From an uncultured Sphingomonas sp. (GTDB lineage: Bacteria > Pseudomonadota > Alphaproteobacteria > Sphingomonadales > Sphingomonadaceae): DNA of 51,582 nt. Of the stretch, positions 46,281 to 51,582 are shown in pieces. Both the position numbers and the translations under genes were made by a program. Each line of letters begins with the position of its first letter. Position 1 is the first letter of the stretch. Location: positions 1 to 51,582 of the forward strand of contig CAMLSA010000009.1 of NCBI GenBank assembly GCA_946482655.1, read 5' to 3'. The notes under the pieces were generated by a model, which did not search any database, was not told where the DNA came from, and worked only from the letters and a program-made list of their open reading frames with translations.

Positions 46281-46921
46281 CGGCGTTCCCCTTGCGCTTT
46301 GCCCTTCGGCTGAACCTGTGTCGCGGCGATGATCGCCGCCTCGGGATCGGTCAGGCTCGGCACGACCCGGAACGCACCCTGCCACGAACGCGTGACGGCT
46401 TCCAGTTCGGAAGCGGCGCTGCGGCCCTTGGGCAGGAGCCACTGCGTCCCCGGATGGGAAAAGCGATGGGCGAGGGGAAGCAGCCGGTCGAGCGGCGCGA
46501 AGGCGCGTGCGCTGATCACGTCATGCGGGCTCGTGTCGAGCATCTCGAGCCGCTTCCCCGCGATGGTGACACGACCGGCGAGCCCGAGTTGTTCGGCTAC
46601 CGCAGCGAGAAAGTCGATCCGCTTGCGCCGCGATTCGACCAGCGTCACTTCCACGGCCGGGCACATCAGTGCGACCACGATGGCGGGAAAACCCGCGCCC
46701 GAGCCCAGGTCGATCCAGCTCCTGGTTCGGGGACGTGCGAGCGGCACGAGCTGCGCCGAATCGGCGATGTGCCTGGTCCAGATGGTGTCCGCCGTCGAAG
46801 CGGCAATGAGATTCTGGCGCGGCATCTCTTCGCGGATCATCTTCACGAAGACTTCCAGCTTCGCCATTGTTTCACGTGGAACATGCGCGGCCACCCAGCC
46901 GCGCGCCTCGTCTTCGGTCAC
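46277..46921 (-). CDS. rsmG: 16S rRNA (guanine527-N7)-methyltransferase
   Basis: A 214-residue SAM enzyme that modifies G527 of 16S rRNA. The SAM site is [18 protein letters not shown], followed by [20 protein letters not shown] and [18 protein letters not shown]; the N-terminal [18 protein letters not shown] is typical. The start is GTG, overlapping the mnmG stop. Codons 14-19 (HVPRET) are encoded by a parS site, so this gene carries a segregation signal in its own coding sequence. Confidence 0.95.
   Translation of the reverse strand: MTEDEARGWVAAHVPRETMAKLEVFVKMIREEMPRQNLIAASTADTIWTRHIADSAQLVPLARPRTRSWIDLGSGAGFPAIVVALMCPAVEVTLVESRRKRIDFLAAVAEQLGLAGRVTIAGKRLEMLDTSPHDVISARAFAPLDRLLPLAHRFSHPGTQWLLPKGRSAASELEAVTRSWQGAFRVVPSLTDPEAAIIAATQVQPKGKAQGERR
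46868..46883. promoter_or_regulatory. parS site inside rsmG
   Basis: TGTTTCACGTGGAACA matches the conserved parS pattern TGTTNCACGTGNAACA at every fixed position. It lies in the first codons of rsmG, 590 bp upstream of parA. ParB should bind here and spread. Confidence 0.9.
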
Positions 46922-48777
46922 GCGGCGTTCCGCCGGGCGTGAACCATGATCGCCGCAAGCGCTGCCGGGGTGATCCCCCGGATCCGTCCGGCCGCCGCGA
47001 GATCGGCCGGCCGCGCCCCGTTCAGCCGCTCGACCATCTCATTCGACAGGCCGCCGATCGAACGATAATCGACGATCGCGTCGAGCGGTACGCGCTCGTC
47101 GGCCCGCAGACGAGCGATCTCCAGATCCTGCCGTGCGAGATAGGGAGCATAGCGGCAATCCTGGATCACCTCGGCGAGTATATTCGGAGCGATCGCCGCC
47201 AATCCGGGATCGAGAGCAAGGAGGTGATCCGCTGCGACCTCGCCATAGCGGAGCCACTCGGCCAGCGAGCGTTTCGAATGATCGGCGGCGACCGGCGCGC
47301 CGCTCGCCATCATCTCCGCCGCCGTTGCCACCCCCCTTTCCAGCGCGCTCCGGGCCGAGGCCCGTGCCGCCTCCCGATCGAGATGCGCCGCCCGGCGCTC
47401 GGCCGATACCACGCCATGACCATCGGCCCAGCCAGTCAGCCGGGTTCCGGCATTGTCGGCGCGCAGCCGCAACCGATACTCGGCGCGCGCAGTCAGCATG
47501 CGATAGGGCTCTGACACGCCTTGAAGGGTGAGGTCGTCGAGCATGACGCCGATATAGCTGGTTGCGCGATCGAACAATATCGCGTCGTTGCCCCCCGCAT
47601 GGGCGGCCGCATTCATCCCCGCCGCGAGCCCCTGCGCCGCCGCTTCCTCATAGCCGGTCGTCCCGTTGATCTGCCCGGCACAGAACAACCCCGGCATCGC
47701 GCGCAGCGCAAGCCCGGCCGTCAGCGCGCGGGGATCGATATAATCATATTCGACCGCATAGCCCGGCTGGACGATCTCGACTCCTTCGAGACCCTTGACC
47801 GTCCGCAGCATGGCGAGCTGGACATCGGCTGGCAGCGACGTCGAGACCCCGTTGGGGTAGACGAGATGATCGTCCAGGCCCTCGGGTTCGAGGAAGATCT
47901 GATGCCCGTCGCGATCGCCGAAGCGGTGGACCTTATCCTCGATCGACGGGCAGTAGCGAGGGCCGACCCCTTGGATCACTCCGGAGAAGAGCGGCGAACG
48001 ATCGAGGCCGCCGCGGATCACGTCATGGGTGGCCTGGTTGGTGCGCGTGATCGCACAGGCGAGCTGCGGGACGGTGCGGCCGGAGCTCATCGCCGAGAAG
48101 GTCCATTGTTCGCCGTCCGAAGCCTGGCGGTCGAGATGGGCCCAGTCGATCGTCCGGCCGTCGAGCCGCGGCGGCGTGCCGGTCTTGAGCCGCGCGATCG
48201 GAAGCCGGAGCGCGCGAAGCTGTTCGGCGAGCCCGACCGCCGCCGCCTCGCCGACACGGCCGCCGTCGCGGCAATTCATGCCGAAGTGGAGCTTGGCATT
48301 GAGGAAGGTGCCGGTCGCAAGAATGACGGCTTTCGCCCCGAGTTCGCGGCCATCGGCGAGGGCCAGCCCCGTTGCCGCACGGGAAACCTCGTCGATGATC
48401 AGCCGCTCGGCCGATCCCTCGACGATCTCCAGCATGGGCAGAGCGGCGAGCAGCTCGTGAATCGCGGCTTTGTAGAGCTTGCGGTCGGCCTGCACGCGCG
48501 GGCCCTGCACCGCTGCGCCCTTGCTGCTGTTGAGCATTCGATAATGTATGGCGGCACGATCGGCGGCGCGCGCGATCAGCCCGTCGCAGGCGTCGACCTC
48601 GCGGACGAGATGGCCCTTCCCCAGACCGCCGATCGCGGGATTGCACGACATCGCTCCGATCATGTCGCGCCGCATCGAGACCAGCGCCACCCGCGCGCCC
48701 ATCCGCGCGGCCGCGGCCGCCGCCTCGCACCCGGCATGGCCGCCCCCGACCACGATCACATCATAGCTATCCGCCAT
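46918..48777 (-). CDS. mnmG: tRNA uridine-5-carboxymethylaminomethyl synthase subunit MnmG
   Basis: A 619-residue FAD protein that with MnmE modifies wobble uridine 34 of several tRNAs. The FAD site [20 protein letters not shown] is at 6-25, followed by [76 protein letters not shown] and [10 protein letters not shown]. The start was chosen to match the family; upstream in-frame codons run across the parS-containing spacer. Its stop overlaps rsmG (GTGA). Confidence 0.97.
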   Translation of the reverse strand: MADSYDVIVVGGGHAGCEAAAAAARMGARVALVSMRRDMIGAMSCNPAIGGLGKGHLVREVDACDGLIARAADRAAIHYRMLNSSKGAAVQGPRVQADRKLYKAAIHELLAALPMLEIVEGSAERLIIDEVSRAATGLALADGRELGAKAVILATGTFLNAKLHFGMNCRDGGRVGEAAAVGLAEQLRALRLPIARLKTGTPPRLDGRTIDWAHLDRQASDGEQWTFSAMSSGRTVPQLACAITRTNQATHDVIRGGLDRSPLFSGVIQGVGPRYCPSIEDKVHRFGDRDGHQIFLEPEGLDDHLVYPNGVSTSLPADVQLAMLRTVKGLEGVEIVQPGYAVEYDYIDPRALTAGLALRAMPGLFCAGQINGTTGYEEAAAQGLAAGMNAAAHAGGNDAILFDRATSYIGVMLDDLTLQGVSEPYRMLTARAEYRLRLRADNAGTRLTGWADGHGVVSAERRAAHLDREAARASARSALERGVATAAEMMASGAPVAADHSKRSLAEWLRYGEVAADHLLALDPGLAAIAPNILAEVIQDCRYAPYLARQDLEIARLRADERVPLDAIVDYRSIGGLSNEMVERLNGARPADLAAAGRIRGITPAALAAIMVHARRNAA

Positions 48778-48816
48778 TCCGGGCGCGCTATCGGACGCGG
48801 CGATTCGAGTCAAAAT

Positions 48817-48832
48817 TGTTCCACGTGGAACA
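48817..48832. promoter_or_regulatory. parS site between mnmE and mnmG
   Basis: TGTTCCACGTGGAACA is a perfect palindrome and a full match to the parS pattern. It lies 4 bp past the mnmE stop and 39 bp before the mnmG start, so ParB binding here could also affect mnmG expression. Confidence 0.92.
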
Positions 48833-48835
48833 AGC

Positions 48836-50161
48836 CTATTTACCGATGCAAAAGCGGCCGAACAGTCCATCGAGCATCTTCTCGGTCCCCGCCCGGCCGG
48901 TGAGCCGGTCGAGCGCCGCCCGCGCCAGCCGGAGCGCTTCGGCGATCAGCAGCGGGTCGCGCTCGGCTTCCGCCAGATGCAACGCTTCCGTGATCTGCTC
49001 GAGGGCTTCGCGTTGGCGTGCCGACAGCGCCGCCTCGCCTTCCCCCGGCAGCAGGGTCGCCGCCCTTGCGAGCAGGCGTTCGACCAAAGCGTCCATGCCC
49101 TCCCCCGTCCGTGCGGACAGCAGCAGGTCGTAGCGCGCCCGATCGTGCGAGCGTCGATCGGCCTGGGCACCCAGCCGGATCGCCCCCGCCGGAGCCGCGC
49201 CGGGATCGCCAAGCCACAGCACTAGGTCGGCCGCTCCCATCGCCTGCGAGGCCCGCTCGATGCCGATCGCCTCGACGGCATCACCGCCGCCGGCATGGAG
49301 CCCGGCCGTGTCGGTGATCAGGAAGGGGATGCCGCCGATCGCCACCGGAACCTCGATCAGATCGCGCGTGGTGCCGGCGATCGGCGTCACGATGGCTGCC
49401 TCACGACCAGCTAGAGCATTGAGAAGCGTAGATTTTCCGGCATTCGGCGGACCCGCCAGCACGACCCTGACACCATCCCGCAGCCGTTCGACCGGCGCAC
49501 GGCTGCGCCACCGGCCGACATCAGCGCCAAGCCGCGCCAATTCGGCTGCGAAGCCGGGGCCGAGCGGTGCCACATCCTCCTCGTCGGCAAAGTCGAGCCG
49601 GGCCTCCAGCCGCGCCGACAGGGCGAGCACGGTTTCCTGCCATCCCTCGATCGCCCGGCTCAGCGCCCCGCCCGCCAGCAGCATCGCGTTGCGGCGCTGC
49701 GCCTCGGTTTCGGCAGCGAGCAGGTCGGCGAGCGCCTCGGCCTCATTCAGATCGATCCGTCCGGTCTCGAAGGCGCGGCGGGTGAACTCTCCGGGCGCCG
49801 CGGGGCGCAGACCCGGCACGCGTCCCAGGGCGCCCAGCACCGCCGCAGTCACCGCGCGGCCGCCATGGAGATGAAGCTCGGCCATGTCCTCGCCGGTGGC
49901 GCTGCCCGGCCCCGGCAGCCACAGCAGCAAGGCGCGGTCGAGCCGGGCGCCGCTGTCGGGATCGATCAGGCTGCGGAGCGTGGCTCGGCGGGGGGCCGGG
50001 CGCCTGCCGGACGTCAGCCGGTCGAGCGCCCCTCCCGCCTCGTCCCCACAGATACGGACCCCCGCCACACCGGCGGGCGGGGCGCCGCTCGACAGGGCAA
50101 AGATCGTCGCGGGGCCGGCTAAAGCCTCGGCCGGGCGGCTATTTTTCGCCGCCGCCCGCAC
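48836..50161 (-). CDS. mnmE: tRNA uridine-5-carboxymethylaminomethyl GTPase MnmE
   Basis: A 441-residue GTPase partner of MnmG. The N-domain begins [19 protein letters not shown], with [13 protein letters not shown] and [20 protein letters not shown]. The G domain has G1 [15 protein letters not shown]2 GTTRD, G3 DTAGL and G5 SARTGEG, but the G4 NKxD motif is not intact (AQAD stands in its place). The C-terminal FCIGK, with the catalytic-site Cys, is present. There is no ATG at the normal start; the nearest initiator is a GTG at 50161, which adds about 17 residues and lies inside the end of the upstream gene. Confidence 0.95.
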   Translation of the reverse strand: MRAAAKNSRPAEALAGPATIFALSSGAPPAGVAGVRICGDEAGGALDRLTSGRRPAPRRATLRSLIDPDSGARLDRALLLWLPGPGSATGEDMAELHLHGGRAVTAAVLGALGRVPGLRPAAPGEFTRRAFETGRIDLNEAEALADLLAAETEAQRRNAMLLAGGALSRAIEGWQETVLALSARLEARLDFADEEDVAPLGPGFAAELARLGADVGRWRSRAPVERLRDGVRVVLAGPPNAGKSTLLNALAGREAAIVTPIAGTTRDLIEVPVAIGGIPFLITDTAGLHAGGGDAVEAIGIERASQAMGAADLVLWLGDPGAAPAGAIRLGAQADRRSHDRARYDLLLSARTGEGMDALVERLLARAATLLPGEGEAALSARQREALEQITEALHLAEAERDPLLIAEALRLARAALDRLTGRAGTEKMLDGLFGRFCIGK

Positions 50162-50381
50162 GGCTCATCTGATCGATCATGGTGCGCCAGATATTCATCC
50201 CGGCCTCACCCATCGGCATCCAGTTGCGCATCATCGACTCGACCGCATCGGGCGTGATCCCCTCGTCGATCATCTTCTTCATCTTGTCGGTATAGGCTTC
50301 ATGGACGCTCGTCATGTCGGGCAGCCCCATGAAGCGGCGCGCCTCTTCGGGCGTGCAATCGACATCGACCGTGACCTTCAT
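50139..50381 (-). CDS. DUF6489 family protein
   Basis: An 80-residue soluble protein, MKVTVDVDCTPEEARRFMGL at the start. The ATG has an excellent ribosome site (GGAGG, 8 nt upstream). After an N-terminal strand, the rest is helical and Met-rich (MKKMIDEGITPDAVESMMRN, MPMGEAGMNIWRTMIDQM), suggesting an association or chaperone-like surface. The family is typical of sphingomonads and relatives; its function is unknown. It overlaps the mnmE start region by 23 nt and is probably the first gene of the mnmE-parB operon. It is divergent from ogt, 65 bp away. Confidence 0.85.
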   Translation of the reverse strand: MKVTVDVDCTPEEARRFMGLPDMTSVHEAYTDKMKKMIDEGITPDAVESMMRNWMPMGEAGMNIWRTMIDQMSRAGGGEK

Positions 50382-50446
50382 GCGTGCGCCTCCGGAGAGA
50401 TTGAAACGTCTGGCTCCATCGCTAAGGTCTCGGCAGGCACGCGTCC

Positions 50447-50926
50447 ATGACAAAAGCAATTCTTCACGCGCCGATCGGACCCGTCCTGCTCGACTGCGAC
50501 GGCAGCACCCTGCGGTCGATCCGGATACTGGCGACCGGGCAGGAGGTGCCCGAGGGCTATGGCGCTGCGGCCGCGGGATCGCCCGCCGCCGACGCCGCCC
50601 GCCAGATCCGTGCTTATTTCGACGAAGGATTCACTGATTTCGATCTGCCGCTCATGCCGGCGGCGAGCCCGCGCGGCGAGGTGCTGCGCGCCGCGATCGC
50701 CGCCATTCCGCCAGGCGAGACGCTGAGCTATGGCGCGCTCGCGCGGATGGTCCAGTCGGGGCCGCGGGCGATCGGACAGGCCTGCGCGCGCAATCTCTTC
50801 CCGATCGTCATTCCCTGTCATCGGGTGGTAGGCAACGGCGGCGCGATAGGCCATTATTCCGGCGCCAACGGAATCATCACCAAGAGATGGTTGATCGACC
50901 ATGAGAGACGAGGAGGGCTTCTGTGA
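50447..50926 (+). CDS. ogt: Methylated-DNA--protein-cysteine methyltransferase
   Basis: A 159-residue suicide enzyme that removes alkyl groups from O6-alkylguanine. The acceptor Cys124 is in the PCHRVVGNGGAIGHYSGA active site; GETLSYGALARMV and GQACARNLFPIVI are also typical, with the HTH before it. A short N-domain fits the Ogt/AGT group without an Ada domain. The stop overlaps the next gene (GTGA), so the two form an operon. Confidence 0.95.
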   Translation: MTKAILHAPIGPVLLDCDGSTLRSIRILATGQEVPEGYGAAAAGSPAADAARQIRAYFDEGFTDFDLPLMPAASPRGEVLRAAIAAIPPGETLSYGALARMVQSGPRAIGQACARNLFPIVIPCHRVVGNGGAIGHYSGANGIITKRWLIDHERRGGLL

Positions 50927-51582
50927 AAAGCTACACCGAAATCAACACGTTGAAGGGCGACGATGAGTTTCTCGCCTATACGTCGCAGCCCGTCTCGCAG
51001 CCCAAGGCGGCGATCATCGTGATCCAAGAGATCTTCGGGGTCAACGAAGGCATCCGCGCCAAGTGTGACGAGTGGGCGAAGCTCGGCTATCTGGCCATCG
51101 CGCCCGATCTGTTCTGGCGGATCCGCCCCGGCATCGAGCTCGACCCCGATGTGCCCGAGCAGCTGCAGGAGGCGTTCGGTCTTTTCGGCAGCTTCGACCA
51201 GCAGCTCGGCATCGAGGATATCGAGGCGACGATCCATGAGGCGCGCAAGATGGTCGGGGGCAAGGTCGGCGCGGTCGGCTACTGCCTCGGCGGCCGGCTG
51301 GCCTATATGACCGCGGCGCGCACGGACATCAATGCGAGCGTCGGCTATTATGGCGTCGGCATCGACGAGCTGCTCAACGAGGCCCATGCGATCGCCCATC
51401 CGCTGATGCTCCACATCGCCGGCGCCGACGGCTTCGTCAGCCCGGAAGAGCAGAAGCGGGTCCATGACGGGCTCGACAATCATCCCAAGGTGACGATCTT
51501 CGACTATCCCGGCCTCGACCATGGCTTTGCCGCCCAGATGGGATCGCGCCGCAATGAGGACGGCGCGAGGCTTGCCGACGGC
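50923..51582 (+). CDS. Dienelactone hydrolase family protein (cut by window edge)
   Basis: The frame is open for 220 codons from a GTG that overlaps the ogt stop, to the window edge. It is an alpha/beta hydrolase of the dienelactone hydrolase family. The triad is visible: Cys121 in GYCLGGRLAYM, Asp169 in AGADGFVSPEE and His200 in GLDHGFAAQMG. IVIQEIFGVNEGIRAKCDEW and LGYLAIAPDLFWR are also family signatures. Such enzymes cleave dienelactones in chlorocatechol breakdown, but many act on other esters; substrate not known. The last few residues lie outside the window. Confidence 0.92.
   Translation, partial: MKSYTEINTLKGDDEFLAYTSQPVSQPKAAIIVIQEIFGVNEGIRAKCDEWAKLGYLAIAPDLFWRIRPGIELDPDVPEQLQEAFGLFGSFDQQLGIEDIEATIHEARKMVGGKVGAVGYCLGGRLAYMTAARTDINASVGYYGVGIDELLNEAHAIAHPLMLHIAGADGFVSPEEQKRVHDGLDNHPKVTIFDYPGLDHGFAAQMGSRRNEDGARLADG

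Overview
The window looks like chromosomal DNA of an alphaproteobacterium of the order Sphingomonadales (Sphingomonas, Rhizorhabdus or Sphingobium type). The evidence is the high GC content, the many large TonB-dependent receptors, an Rrf2-sufBCDS-DUF59-sufA operon followed by a HAD phosphatase and dapD, the order mnmE-mnmG-rsmG-parA-parB with parS sites, and small proteins typical of this group. No rRNA, tRNA, insertion sequence, integrase or CRISPR array was seen. The species assignment is inference.

Layout. 1-4930: two TonB-dependent receptors on the minus strand (the first cut by the window edge), a small protein between them, and a DUF2946 protein that suggests metal uptake for the second receptor. 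4929-7381: rubrerythrin, a GlpC-like Fe-S protein and a DUF3501 protein, a peroxide/redox module. 7516-9302: an unrecognised protein and four very small proteins. 9360-14020: long-chain acyl-CoA synthetase, gamma-glutamyltransferase and class 2 dihydroorotate dehydrogenase. 14283-21875: a Cys-containing Rrf2 regulator with a dyad upstream, then the SUF Fe-S assembly operon with mostly overlapping start and stop codons, running on into a HAD phosphatase and dapD. 21979-22593: a DedA membrane protein.

22888-31249 is a catabolic island that looks less GC-rich and is packed differently from its surroundings. It encodes a 3-ketosteroid-delta1-dehydrogenase-like flavoprotein, a Baeyer-Villiger monooxygenase, an acyl-CoA ligase, a MaoC-type hydratase, a crotonase and, on the opposite strand, an Old Yellow Enzyme reductase. 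A decayed fragment, possibly VOC family, follows. Together these could convert a cyclic ketone or steroid-like compound to a lactone or ester, activate the released acid with CoA and start beta-oxidation. The hydrolase, thiolase and regulator are not in the window. This is the most interesting accessory region.

31656-44587 returns to housekeeping: a TlpA-like lipoprotein divergent from argH, a small LptM-like lipoprotein, lysA, galU, a siroheme-synthase N-domain protein, a ZntB/CorA transporter, a YggS-like PLP protein, a ThiE/TenI-like protein, an outer-membrane protein, a DUF3576 lipoprotein, leuS, lptE and holA. 44611-50381 is the minus-strand operon DUF6489-mnmE-mnmG-rsmG-parA-parB with two parS sequences, so this end is probably close to the replication origin. 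The window ends with ogt and a dienelactone hydrolase gene cut by the edge.
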